The translations under genes were made by a program, and so were the position numbers. From PXAH01 sp964605645 (GTDB lineage Bacteria; Omnitrophota; Gorgyraeia; Duberdicusellales; 4484-171): 29,206 nucleotides of DNA. The stretch spans positions 1-29,206 of the forward strand of contig CAZSDJ010000020.1 in assembly GCA_964605645.1 (NCBI GenBank), in the 5' to 3' direction. Positions 15,358-23,710 of the stretch are shown here, in pieces. The notes beneath the pieces were generated by a model. That model had not been told where the DNA came from. It did no database searches and saw only the letters and a program-made list of their open reading frames with translations. The stretch's first letter is position 1, and each line of letters begins with the position of its first letter.

Positions 15358-16476
15358 TTATCTTTCCAACAACACTGCAGTATTTATCCCTCCAAAACCC
15401 GCATTTACAGATAAACATAAATTTTTGTCATTTATTTGGCGCTTATTACTAACCCACCCCTTTGCTTCAGCGTCTACTTCATTTAACCCTATTGTGGGCG
15501 GGATAATTTTATTCTTTAATGACTCAATGGCTATTATCGCCTGAATAAGGCCGGCTGCTCCCATGGTATGGCCAATTGCTCCTTTTATCGAATAAGTTGG
15601 CAAACTCTTTTTAAATACCTCCTTAAATGCTTTCATTTCCATAGAATCATTGTACTTAGTACCTGTGCCGTGAGCAGAAATTGAACCGATATTTTCTTTT
15701 TTTTGCTTTGCACAATTAATTGCCGTATTGATTGCTAGTTTTAATCCTTCTCCTTTTCGGCTTGGCCCTGTCATATGATTTGCATCATTACTTGTTGCCC
15801 AGCCAGCCAGTTTTGCTATCGGATTTCTCTTTTCTTTTTGGGCTCGCTTTGGACTCATCAATAGCATAAAACCTGCCGCCTCGCCAATAGTTAAACCTGA
15901 TCTATTTTTATCAAAAGGAGCTGCTCTTTCTTTATCTAAAGCCATCAGCGAAGAAAATCCTGAAAAAACAAATTCACTTATACTATCACAAGCTACAACC
16001 AATACACAATCCTTGCGGCCGGAAGCTATTAATGAGCCGGCGCAAGCTAAAGCAATATTTGCTGAAGAACAAGCTCCCGAAATAGTAATTGCCGAACTTA
16101 CGTTTACAACATCTTTAACTTTTTTTGCCAAATAACTAAATTGACTTTTTTTATAATTGCTCTTTTTTTCTAATAAATCCAATTCAAGAAATTCAATCTC
16201 ACCGGTTGTTGTTGCTAGAATCAAAAAGCTATCCCGGGCAAAACCCTTATCTTTTAACATTGGTTTTAGCATTTGCATCACTAATGATTCTTGAGCATTT
16301 CGCCGCAAACCAGAAACATCAGCTGCAAATTTAGATTGAAAATTATCTAGATTAAAGCGGTTAAATTCTTTTATTGCGGTGTTACCCTCGATTATCCCCT
16401 GCCAACAACAACCAGGCCCTCTGCCAAAAGCAGTTACCATATCATAATCAACTATAACCGGAGTTAAGCCTGGCAT
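15358..16476 (-). CDS. Beta-ketoacyl-ACP synthase (ApeO-like, first KS/CLF pair)
   Basis: This 372-residue condensing enzyme has the triad C136 (SGACSSANIA), H269 (SAHGTGTKYND) and H303 (KGAIGHTMGAAG), plus GEAAGFMLL and a C-terminal GFGGINTAVLLER. It is slightly short for FabF but complete. It overlaps the thioesterase end by 13 bases and is followed at once by the CLF-like gene. ApeI-like dehydratase, thioesterase, KS and CLF in one row is the arrangement seen in aryl polyene clusters, where ApeO and ApeC form the elongating heterodimer. I infer the same role. Malonyl-ACP would be the extender. Confidence 0.93.
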   Translation of the reverse strand: MPGLTPVIVDYDMVTAFGRGPGCCWQGIIEGNTAIKEFNRFNLDNFQSKFAADVSGLRRNAQESLVMQMLKPMLKDKGFARDSFLILATTTGEIEFLELDLLEKKSNYKKSQFSYLAKKVKDVVNVSSAITISGACSSANIALACAGSLIASGRKDCVLVVACDSISEFVFSGFSSLMALDKERAAPFDKNRSGLTIGEAAGFMLLMSPKRAQKEKRNPIAKLAGWATSNDANHMTGPSRKGEGLKLAINTAINCAKQKKENIGSISAHGTGTKYNDSMEMKAFKEVFKKSLPTYSIKGAIGHTMGAAGLIQAIIAIESLKNKIIPPTIGLNEVDAEAKGWVSNKRQINDKNLCLSVNAGFGGINTAVLLER

Positions 16477-16943
16477 TTAATTTCTCCATTTTTCCAACGC
16501 TTTTTAACAACCTCGAGGAGTTTGGGCGCAACAAAATACGTATTTTGTTTTTCCCCAACAAAAAGCTGAGTCAAGGCCCCGGTTGCACAAAGTTCGCCGT
16601 TTTCTTTAATCAATTTATATTCAGTACATAACTTTGCCGCTTCGGTCCAAACCAATCTTGTCTCAATTACAAATTCCTCATCTAAATAAAGCGGATTATG
16701 ATAATCAATTTTTATATGTACTACCGGGGCCCGTAATTTTTCTTTCTTAAAATTTTTATAGGACAATCCCGAAACCCGCCCTAAGGCAGCGGAACCTTCT
16801 TCAAAGTATAAGGGGTATTTTCCAAACCAAACGATACCCATAATATCAACCTCATTAAAACCAACCCGCCGTTTTACTTGCATCACTAAGTCAGCGGGTG
16901 CATTAGCTACTCTTTTAAAATATTTACCGGATTTATTACGCAT
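16464..16943 (-). CDS. Hotdog acyl-ACP/acyl-CoA thioesterase (ApeK-like)
   Basis: This 159-residue 4HBT-type thioesterase has the family pattern VGFNEVDIMGIVWFGKYPLYFEEG, in which D33 is the catalytic aspartate position and E48/E49 follow on the central helix. The family hydrolyses acyl thioesters. It lies 2 bases after the ApeI-like gene and overlaps the ketosynthase by 13 bases. APE clusters contain a comparable thioesterase that probably clears or releases chains. There is no signal peptide, so it is cytoplasmic. Release of the finished polyene or editing of stalled ACPs are both possible. Confidence 0.88.
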   Translation of the reverse strand: MRNKSGKYFKRVANAPADLVMQVKRRVGFNEVDIMGIVWFGKYPLYFEEGSAALGRVSGLSYKNFKKEKLRAPVVHIKIDYHNPLYLDEEFVIETRLVWTEAAKLCTEYKLIKENGELCATGALTQLFVGEKQNTYFVAPKLLEVVKKRWKNGEIKCQA

Positions 16944-16945
16944 TG

Positions 16946-17326
16946 TTAATTCTCCTTTTTATCAATTACAATCAAGCTTATCTCGGCAACTTTCTGATCA
17001 TTTTTATTAACTTTTACCTTTATTAACACGCCTTCATTGGACTTCTCTTGCCTATATTTAAAAGTAACTAATTCATCTGATGAAACCGGCATAAATAATT
17101 TTGAATTAATAATTTTTTTTAAGTGAGCTTGAGAATTATTTTTTTCTTTATAAATCACCAACACTGCCTGAATTTTACAAACACCCGGTAAAATTGGATG
17201 GTTAGGGAAATGGCCCTTAAAGCCTGAGAAATCTTTACTAAAAACAAAATCAACTTCTAGTTCGTTTTCAGCATTTTTTTCAAAACGAACTATACTTTTT
17301 TTTATTTCTTCTCTTAACTTATTCAT
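16946..17326 (-). CDS. Hotdog 3-hydroxyacyl-ACP dehydratase (ApeI-like)
   Basis: This 126-residue single hotdog protein carries GHFPNHPILPGV at 38-49, with H39 as the catalytic histidine position, the signature of ApeI/FabZ-like dehydratases. It would remove water from 3-hydroxyacyl-ACP to give the trans double bond that is kept in polyenes. The start overlaps the lipoprotein stop by ATGA. In APE systems ApeI works with ApeP as a dehydratase pair; the only ApeP-like domain here is the one fused to the radical SAM protein at 20918-22420. These two are therefore likely partners. Confidence 0.9.
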   Translation of the reverse strand: MNKLREEIKKSIVRFEKNAENELEVDFVFSKDFSGFKGHFPNHPILPGVCKIQAVLVIYKEKNNSQAHLKKIINSKLFMPVSSDELVTFKYRQEKSNEGVLIKVKVNKNDQKVAEISLIVIDKKEN

Positions 17327-17994
17327 AAACGCACTTCCTTAAGATGAGATACCAACTGATAATTATATTTATGATTTTTAAACACAACCTTTTCAGGATA
17401 AATTTTTTCCTGATGTTTTTCCCACCGATAGTAAGATACGGTCCAGATAAGTTTTTCTTTCTGATAATATTTTTTTCGAATCAGTAAATTGTCCACTCCT
17501 CCAAATACATATTCAAGATGCCCTGAATCTTTTTTCTGGCGAAAAATTATTGTTTTTTCTTTTTTGATAATTTTAGCGTGACCTAAAGGAACAATTTGAA
17601 AATATATCCTGCGGATATCTTCGGCTATCTTCATCCCGGCATCTCCTAAAGCATCAAATTTATCTAACATAAAATTGGTTTTATTTTCTTTAGCTGACCC
17701 CTGGATTTCAAAAATTTTAACTCCCGCAGGATTTAAACAAACAGTTTTAAAATCATTTTTTTCTCTATTTATTTTAGTATAACCAATTCCGGTTATAGCT
17801 CTTCCTCTATATTTAAAAACTATCGCATCAATAATGGTAAATTCTTTTGGCAATGCCTTGCTGAAATCATTAATTACTTTTTCAGGATCAACGTCTTGCA
17901 CCGAAACCAATTTAACTTCATGGAATAAACGGTGCCCGCATCCGGTAAAAAAAATAGAAATAACAATAAAGCAACGGATAAGATTAGTTAACAT
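17323..17994 (-). CDS. DUF3261-like lipoprotein (ApeN-like)
   Basis: The ATG at 17994 gives a 223-residue protein with a signal peptide ending in the lipobox FTGC (C19). A longer frame to 18036 exists but would put 14 residues before the signal peptide. The mature part has GIGYTKINREKNDFKTV near 68-84 and CLNPAGVKIFEIQG near 85-98, a pattern like the lipoprotein that follows the MMPL exporter in APE clusters (DUF3261, LolB-like role). It overlaps the exporter gene end by 11 bases. Position and lipobox support a function in placing the lipid in the outer membrane. The family name itself is from pattern memory and moderately certain. Confidence 0.72.
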   Translation of the reverse strand: MLTNLIRCFIVISIFFTGCGHRLFHEVKLVSVQDVDPEKVINDFSKALPKEFTIIDAIVFKYRGRAITGIGYTKINREKNDFKTVCLNPAGVKIFEIQGSAKENKTNFMLDKFDALGDAGMKIAEDIRRIYFQIVPLGHAKIIKKEKTIIFRQKKDSGHLEYVFGGVDNLLIRKKYYQKEKLIWTVSYYRWEKHQEKIYPEKVVFKNHKYNYQLVSHLKEVRL

Positions 17995-20302
17995 TTTCAC
18001 TCGTATAAAATAATCGAAACAATGCCGGAACCACAAAAAAAGCGGTCAAATAACCGCAGAGTACCCCTGTAACCAAAACTCTGCCAATAGATAGCAATAT
18101 CGGGTGCTGAGCAAATAAAAGCACGCCGACCCCCAGCAAAGTAGTAACCGCGGATAAAGTTACTGCCAAAGGAGTATTGGCTTTCAACTTATGATGCAGG
18201 TCATAAACCATAAAAATACCATAATCAATTGATAAACCAATTACTACTATAGCTGCAATCAACGAAGATGCATTAAGCGCTTTGGAACTAAATCCGGAAA
18301 TCGCAAGTATTGCCATAACTGAGGTTAGCGGCACAATCAAAGAAATTAATGCAAGTTTTATGCTTTGGAGGAGCATAAAGGTTAAAAAAAGAATGAAACA
18401 GCCAGCGATTATCGATAAAAATATAGCTTCCTGAGAAACAACTTCAGAAATATATTCGCCTAAAAAATTCCTTGAAACGATAAAACTTTGGGGATCATCT
18501 TTCGTTAGCGGTATTAGTTTTTTTAAATTTTTTTCATTATCCGGAAAAAATGAAATCATTTTATACTTATCTTTGCTTTTAAAGAGAAACCTCTTTTGTA
18601 TTTCTTTTAAGAAGCTAATTTCTTCCGGAATCCCATTTTTGACTTCTAACGTATAAAGGTTGTCAAAAAAAGGAGAAAAAGCCTTTGCGGAAATATCATA
18701 AATTGATGCTTTCTCGGCTAAAATATTTTTTAATTTAGCTTCATTGCCTTCTTTCCAAAATTCTTCCCAGCGATGATAGCGATACTCTCGCGTCTTTTTA
18801 GAAGGCCAGATACTAGAAAAATTTATAAAATTATCTCCAATTTTATCTACTGCCTTGGCATAAATTGTATCATTTTTTTCTCGCAGCTGTTCTAAGTCAC
18901 TCGATTCAGTTACAAAAATAGCCGGTTCTTTAGTTGATTGCCAAGTTTGACTAAATTCTTTTTCAATTTTTATAATTTCTTCGCTACTGCCATCAAAATT
19001 TTTAATATTATTATCAAAATTAAGCTGTGGTATAAAAAAAGAAAATAAGATAATTGCAACAATCCAGAAAAATAAACTTATTTTATCGAAGCCTTTAAAC
19101 CGGCTGATTTTAAATAAATTCGTTTTTTTTGCCTTTCCTAAAATAACCGGCAACAAAAAGAAAGCATAAAGCAGGCAGAGCACAATACTTAAAATAGAAA
19201 AAATACCTAATTGATTATAACCTTCAGTCTCGGAAAACAAAAACGCAGCAAAAACACTTATTGTGGTTAATACTCCAATTATTATTGGTTTGGCTACTTT
19301 TTTTACTGACTGATTATTGCCTAAAGCAACATAGACATGAATTCCATAGTCAATAGAAATACCTGCAACCACAACCCCCATCCCAATAATAAAATATGAT
19401 ATTTTATCAAAAATAAACGAAGATAAACTTATCGCAACAATAATTGAAGCAATGGGTAAAATGAATACAAAAATTGCTTTTGGATCTTTAAAGTAAAACA
19501 AAAAAAGTAATAAAAAAGCAATTGCCGCAATTGTAGCTGTAAGTAATATATCCCTTTTTATTACCGCTTCATTGCTAATTGTATGTAGGTGTGCAGCAAC
19601 AATCTTAGCTGAAACGAAATCCGGCAAAGTATCTATTTTTTTTTTAATATGATTTATGAGTTGGTGTGACCCGGAGATATCGGTAATTTCTATCGGTGTC
19701 TCAACTACTATCATCGCGTTTTTACCGTCTGAAGTTAAGAAGCTTCCCTTTTTAAATGATATTTTATAGCCTAATTTTTTAGATAAATTCTGCAAGCGAG
19801 AAAACAACTCGCTATTTAATCCCAGAGGGTCTATGCGGATTAAGGGCATGGTAATATTGCTTGCTGGCAGAAGAGACTGTTTGTAGATGGCTGCCAATCT
19901 ATCTTGAATATAATTTGGCTTGATTTTACTTTCTATCTCCGGGAGTTTTTCCGGTTTTATTATCTGGCCGTTGTATTTTGATAAAGAAACAGCTTTACTA
20001 ATAAAATTTGTTTGATTGAAGCCGCTTGTTACTTTAGCTATCAAGGGCCCTTCTAAATTAAAAGCTAATGTTTGAGAGACGCTGATTAGATCAGCGCTGG
20101 TATAATCTGAGGATTTTAACTGAAGCCAAATAATTACTTTTCCCGAAAAATTTTCATCTTCTAAAAAATCAAGACTACGTCTAATATTTTTATTTTTAGG
20201 AAGCATTACTGATATGTCATTATCTAGAGAAATAAATCTTAAATTGATTATTGCCGCTACAGTTAAAACGGCTATCAAAATCAAAATGATTTTTTTATTC
20301 AT
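17984..20302 (-). CDS. MMPL family RND exporter
   Basis: This 772-residue inner-membrane protein has the two-fold repeat of RND/MMPL transporters: a first helix (about 3-20), a periplasmic domain, then helical bundles, with SIDYG motifs near 317-320 and 692-695 that hold the proton-relay Asp and Tyr. The ATG at 20302 is chosen over an in-frame TTG at 20317 because GGGAGAT lies just upstream. The start shares one base with the LolA-like stop (TAATG). In APE and similar lipid clusters this type of exporter moves the product across the inner membrane, often with a LolA-like carrier and a lipoprotein, exactly the neighbours here. Substrate is inferred to be the cluster lipid. Confidence 0.93.
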   Translation of the reverse strand: MNKKIILILIAVLTVAAIINLRFISLDNDISVMLPKNKNIRRSLDFLEDENFSGKVIIWLQLKSSDYTSADLISVSQTLAFNLEGPLIAKVTSGFNQTNFISKAVSLSKYNGQIIKPEKLPEIESKIKPNYIQDRLAAIYKQSLLPASNITMPLIRIDPLGLNSELFSRLQNLSKKLGYKISFKKGSFLTSDGKNAMIVVETPIEITDISGSHQLINHIKKKIDTLPDFVSAKIVAAHLHTISNEAVIKRDILLTATIAAIAFLLLFLFYFKDPKAIFVFILPIASIIVAISLSSFIFDKISYFIIGMGVVVAGISIDYGIHVYVALGNNQSVKKVAKPIIIGVLTTISVFAAFLFSETEGYNQLGIFSILSIVLCLLYAFFLLPVILGKAKKTNLFKISRFKGFDKISLFFWIVAIILFSFFIPQLNFDNNIKNFDGSSEEIIKIEKEFSQTWQSTKEPAIFVTESSDLEQLREKNDTIYAKAVDKIGDNFINFSSIWPSKKTREYRYHRWEEFWKEGNEAKLKNILAEKASIYDISAKAFSPFFDNLYTLEVKNGIPEEISFLKEIQKRFLFKSKDKYKMISFFPDNEKNLKKLIPLTKDDPQSFIVSRNFLGEYISEVVSQEAIFLSIIAGCFILFLTFMLLQSIKLALISLIVPLTSVMAILAISGFSSKALNASSLIAAIVVIGLSIDYGIFMVYDLHHKLKANTPLAVTLSAVTTLLGVGVLLFAQHPILLSIGRVLVTGVLCGYLTAFFVVPALFRLFYTSENVN

Positions 20303-20925
20303 TACTTTATCTCCCAAACAGTCGCAGCGAGAGACTTGTTTAGCTTTACGTTGAAAAACTTCAATCTCGTTTTATCACCGGATTGCTCCTCTATCTCGAT
20401 TGTTTCAATATATTTAAGATCCTCTCTAAAGGTAATAGTCAATTTATCAATAATATCGGCAGTCGGTAGTGACTCTTTGGGCCTAAATTCTAAAACAAGG
20501 GGGGAACTTTTAAGTTTGTTCATAGCATAGCTTTCCAGTAATTGCCGGTATTGTCCATAAAACCACTTCCGGAGTTGAGAAATTATAGTATTGAAAATTG
20601 GTTTTTCTTGAAGTGATATCTTTTGTATCTGGTTACTCTCTGCGTCCCACTGCAAAATCCGCCTTTTATCAATTACTAAAGAATAAACTAACGGTGTTTT
20701 CACTTTCCAGGCAAAAAGATCTGGTTTTTCTAAATAAATTGTTCCTTCTATGACTAATTGATCATTAAAAATTGCTAAAGATTTTACTTGAACAAAGTCA
20801 GCTTGAATCGTTTCAATTTCAGATAAATTTTTTTCTAAATCATCAAGAATTTTATCGGTATCGGCAAAACTCGAAAAGAAAATTGAAAAGAATAATATAA
20901 AAGTAAAAACAATAACTCTATTCAT
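20302..20925 (-). CDS. LolA-like periplasmic lipoprotein/lipid carrier
   Basis: This 207-residue protein has a signal peptide (about 1-21, cleavage near SSFA-DT) and a LolA/LolB-type fold. The conserved start QADFVQVKSLAIF, the GTIYLEKPDLFAWKVKTP segment (about 62-79) and a VIDKRRILQWDAESNQI strand are typical. LolA-like proteins in polyene clusters are thought to shuttle the lipid through the periplasm. The start overlaps the radical SAM-hotdog stop by 8 bases, and the stop overlaps the exporter. A good AGAGGAAA ribosome binding site is present. It is not the housekeeping LolA judging from its context, though the sequence alone cannot exclude general lipoprotein sorting. Confidence 0.88.
   Translation of the reverse strand: MNRVIVFTFILFFSIFFSSFADTDKILDDLEKNLSEIETIQADFVQVKSLAIFNDQLVIEGTIYLEKPDLFAWKVKTPLVYSLVIDKRRILQWDAESNQIQKISLQEKPIFNTIISQLRKWFYGQYRQLLESYAMNKLKSSPLVLEFRPKESLPTADIIDKLTITFREDLKYIETIEIEEQSGDKTRLKFFNVKLNKSLAATVWEIK
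20309..20315 (-). promoter_or_regulatory. Shine-Dalgarno site of the MMPL exporter gene
   Basis: The minus strand reads GGGAGAT six bases before the ATG at 20302. It supports that start rather than the TTG at 20317, which it would directly overlap. Confidence 0.65.
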
Positions 20926-22420
20926 AAGCTATTTCCTCTTTTTCTTTAAAAGTACTATTCAATCTCTTCTGCCATATTTTAATTTCACCAGAAGCAAGCA
21001 ACTGATTATTGCTTTTAATCGTTCCTCTGATAAGTCCGAATTCACCAAAACGGGCATACTTAAATACCGAGATAGTCAATACTTCACCCAGATGTGCTGG
21101 TTTAAAAATAGTAAAATCCTTTGCTCCCAGCAAAAACCCTTCGCTCTTATCTTGATCTTTAAATCCCTGCAAGGCAGCTGCTGCTTGAGCCATAAGTTCA
21201 AAGTAGGCCGCTTCATCAAGCTGGCCTTCTTCTGAAACAAAAAGAGAATCAGAACTAATTTTAGCCTCAACCAGCGCACTTCTTTCTCCAACTTCAAGCA
21301 GCCTGTCGATCATTTGCATCGGTGATTTTTGCGGGATTAAATCGCTAGCTTCTGTAGGTAGGCTCCGAATTTGGTCTTTTTTTCTTGTGTTTAACCAACA
21401 CAAAGGATCAGAAGCTAGATAGTCTCCGGTGAGCTGATAAGCCGCCCCCCGGCACCCATAGCAATGATCGGCCTTTTCGCAACTACGGCAAGGCCCCTTA
21501 ATCGTATTTTTATGGTTGCGTAGATCCTCGAGAATTTCACTTTCAGAAATAATAGTTTTTAATTTTTGATTACGAATATTGCCTAAAGGGGTATTAAGCC
21601 CTACACAGGGCATGATATAACCTTGGGAATTTAACAAGCAAGAAAATTTATGCCGCATACATTTGTTTGCTACCAGAGGCGGCTGCGGCTGCCAATTATG
21701 ATTATATTTTTCGCGATCAATCTTTTGTAATTCTAAAAAAAGCTTACGGACCCTCTCTGAATCCACACACAGCCATTGATTGTTTTTAACATTTCCTTGC
21801 GGAGTAAGCATTTCAAAATAAGGAACAATATTTTGTTGCCTTGACCACTGCCAAATCTTAGGCAGTTCATCAATATTAAGACGGCAAATAATTGTACTTA
21901 TCGCTAAGAATGGGTCTTGAGATGGATAACCGGCCTTTTTTAAATTAGCTAAGGCGCTCTGGATAATTTCATAAGAATTTTTCTCACCAGTAAGCATATT
22001 TTGTAAATCCTGATCAAAACTATTCATTTTTAAAACTATATTGACCCCGTAATCAAAAAGCTGCTTTGCAACATAGATGGTTATATTGGTTCCGTTGGTA
22101 AACATTTCTATTTCTAGCCCGGAATCTTTTATGAATTTGATCATGTCCATAATGTAAGGATAAATCATCGGTTCACCGCCTAAAATAATGATTTTTTTAG
22201 CACCTAATTCTTTTGCTTGAATTATAGCCCCGCAAATTTCCTCACGGTTTAGCTCTTGTTGCAGATAACTATTATCGGGCACATAGCAATAAGGGCAGTG
22301 GAAATTGCACCTTAAGCTGAATTCAACCTCCATAGAAAGAAGGCTTTTTTCTCGACAAGCTTTGGCTATAAGCGCTGAATCAAATTCAAAATTATTTGTT
22401 CTGAGATGGCAACCTGACAT
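20918..22420 (-). CDS. Radical SAM/SPASM protein fused to ApeP-like hotdog dehydratase domain
   Basis: This 500-residue protein has two parts. Residues about 28-345 are a radical SAM domain with C38, C42 and C45 (CNFHCPYC), a GGEP motif at 81-84, and a SPASM-like cluster region with C254, C261, C272, C311, C314, C320, C323 and C341 for extra Fe-S clusters. Residues about 360-485 are a hotdog fold of the ApeP/FabZ-like kind: PQKSPMQMIDRLLE aligns with the dehydratase PHxxPM..D motif and FELMAQAAAA is the second helix motif. The catalytic His position is Gln364. SPASM enzymes often oxidise or cross-link peptides and other substrates; in a polyene cluster the substrate is probably ACP-linked. 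The fusion suggests that ACP chain recognition is built into the radical enzyme. Frame and spacing show no frameshift. Confidence 0.85.
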   Translation of the reverse strand: MSGCHLRTNNFEFDSALIAKACREKSLLSMEVEFSLRCNFHCPYCYVPDNSYLQQELNREEICGAIIQAKELGAKKIIILGGEPMIYPYIMDMIKFIKDSGLEIEMFTNGTNITIYVAKQLFDYGVNIVLKMNSFDQDLQNMLTGEKNSYEIIQSALANLKKAGYPSQDPFLAISTIICRLNIDELPKIWQWSRQQNIVPYFEMLTPQGNVKNNQWLCVDSERVRKLFLELQKIDREKYNHNWQPQPPLVANKCMRHKFSCLLNSQGYIMPCVGLNTPLGNIRNQKLKTIISESEILEDLRNHKNTIKGPCRSCEKADHCYGCRGAAYQLTGDYLASDPLCWLNTRKKDQIRSLPTEASDLIPQKSPMQMIDRLLEVGERSALVEAKISSDSLFVSEEGQLDEAAYFELMAQAAAALQGFKDQDKSEGFLLGAKDFTIFKPAHLGEVLTISVFKYARFGEFGLIRGTIKSNNQLLASGEIKIWQKRLNSTFKEKEEIAYE

Positions 22421-22423
22421 ATT

Positions 22424-23710
22424 TTACCTCTTATCTATAAAACGTATTGGTTTCCGTGATTTCTTACTATACACACTTTCTTTTACAACTCCTTCGTCCT
22501 TGACTTCCACATCTAATTTTACCCGCAGCTTAGCCTGTAGAATATTTTGGACATCCTCGGTATCGTAAGATTCATCCTTTAAGGCAGCAGTAATTAATAC
22601 ATTTTCGGAAAGCTCTGTATCCCTACAGACAGTAATAAAGTAATCACTAATACTTTCTATATCTTCTAAAGCAGAATAAATTGCCTGAGGGTATAAGGTA
22701 GTACCCTTAACTTTCATCATCTGCTTTTTTCTACCTAAAATTGGCCCCAATCGTAAAGAATTTCTGCCACAAGCACAAGGTTTATCAATTAAGAAACTGA
22801 TATCGCCAGTCTTAAATCGAACCAGCGGCATTGCCTCAACCGCCAAAGAGGTAATTACCACCTCACCAATTTCTCCTGGCGGCAACAGTTTATTGTTATT
22901 ATCAATAATTTCTACTATTGCTAAATCTGGATGGAGATGCCCGCCAACTTGTTTGATGCAATCACAGAAAGTGGTTACAGTTTCACTGCTAGCATAAGTA
23001 GAAAAACTCTTTGCAGACCAAATATTTTCTAAGTCCTGATTCACCTTTAAGGGATTAAGGTTTTTATCCCGGAGCGGCTCTCCAATACAAATTAATTTAG
23101 ATACCTCGGTTTTTACGGGGTCTATACCTCTTTGCTCTAAGTATAATCCTAGTTTTTTTAAAAAAGTCGGTACCCCTACAATTACCGTAGGCTTCATTCG
23201 TTTTATTACCTGAAGATGACTTTCTAAGGTACCGTGGCCATTTCTGATTGCGGTAGCCCCCAAAGCCTTCATCCCTAAAAAATAAGCTAAACCGGCGATA
23301 AAACAGCGATCGAGAGTGCAAGTTAAAAGAGCAATATCTTTTGGACTGATGCCACAACCAAGAAATGATTTTTCTTCATTATAAGCAAGGCGCTGCAGAT
23401 CATAATCTGTATAGGCAATTTTAGTAGGTTTACCGGTTGTCCCGCTAGATAAAACAACATCTCTTATCTTTTCAGGGTTAACTGCGAAAAAATCATCATT
23501 ATATTGCTCAATGTCTGACTTTTCCGTAAACGGCAACTGTTCTAAGTTGTCCAACCCTAATTTAGTATCTGCCTTTTTTAAAATTCTTTTATAGTAAGGG
23601 GAATTTTTTAAGCAATAATTTAAATGCTGTTGTAACTTTTTATTTTGTATTTTTCTAATCTTACCGGCATTAGAAAAAGAAATATCATAATAATAAGATA
23701 AAGCTTTCAT
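22424..23710 (-). CDS. PaaK/F390-synthetase-like adenylate-forming enzyme
   Basis: This 428-residue protein belongs to the phenylacetate-CoA ligase family. SSGTTG is at 88-93, followed by KPTKIAYTDYD, a STYASSET motif near 238 and the CACGR metal-binding turn near 313-317. The C-terminal ILGRKKQMMKVKGTTLYPQ and KKSRKPIRFIDKR pieces fit the family C-domain. Members activate aryl acids or other carboxylates with ATP. The start shares one base with the PlsC-like stop (TAATG). With no ammonia lyase in the window, an imported or chorismate-derived aryl acid, or a fatty acid, could be its substrate. It may load the starter onto one of the ACPs. Confidence 0.87.
   Translation of the reverse strand: MKALSYYYDISFSNAGKIRKIQNKKLQQHLNYCLKNSPYYKRILKKADTKLGLDNLEQLPFTEKSDIEQYNDDFFAVNPEKIRDVVLSSGTTGKPTKIAYTDYDLQRLAYNEEKSFLGCGISPKDIALLTCTLDRCFIAGLAYFLGMKALGATAIRNGHGTLESHLQVIKRMKPTVIVGVPTFLKKLGLYLEQRGIDPVKTEVSKLICIGEPLRDKNLNPLKVNQDLENIWSAKSFSTYASSETVTTFCDCIKQVGGHLHPDLAIVEIIDNNNKLLPPGEIGEVVITSLAVEAMPLVRFKTGDISFLIDKPCACGRNSLRLGPILGRKKQMMKVKGTTLYPQAIYSALEDIESISDYFITVCRDTELSENVLITAALKDESYDTEDVQNILQAKLRVKLDVEVKDEGVVKESVYSKKSRKPIRFIDKR

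Noticed and set aside
15358..16476. Housekeeping fatty acid synthesis locus as an explanation
   Set aside because: Three ketosynthases, two CLF-like proteins, MMPL/LolA export and radical SAM genes do not fit a primary FAS locus, and fabD, fabH and plsX are absent.
17995..18036. Longer start for the DUF3261-like lipoprotein
   Set aside because: It would place 14 residues with charges before a clear lipoprotein signal peptide; the ATG at 17994 gives a normal one.
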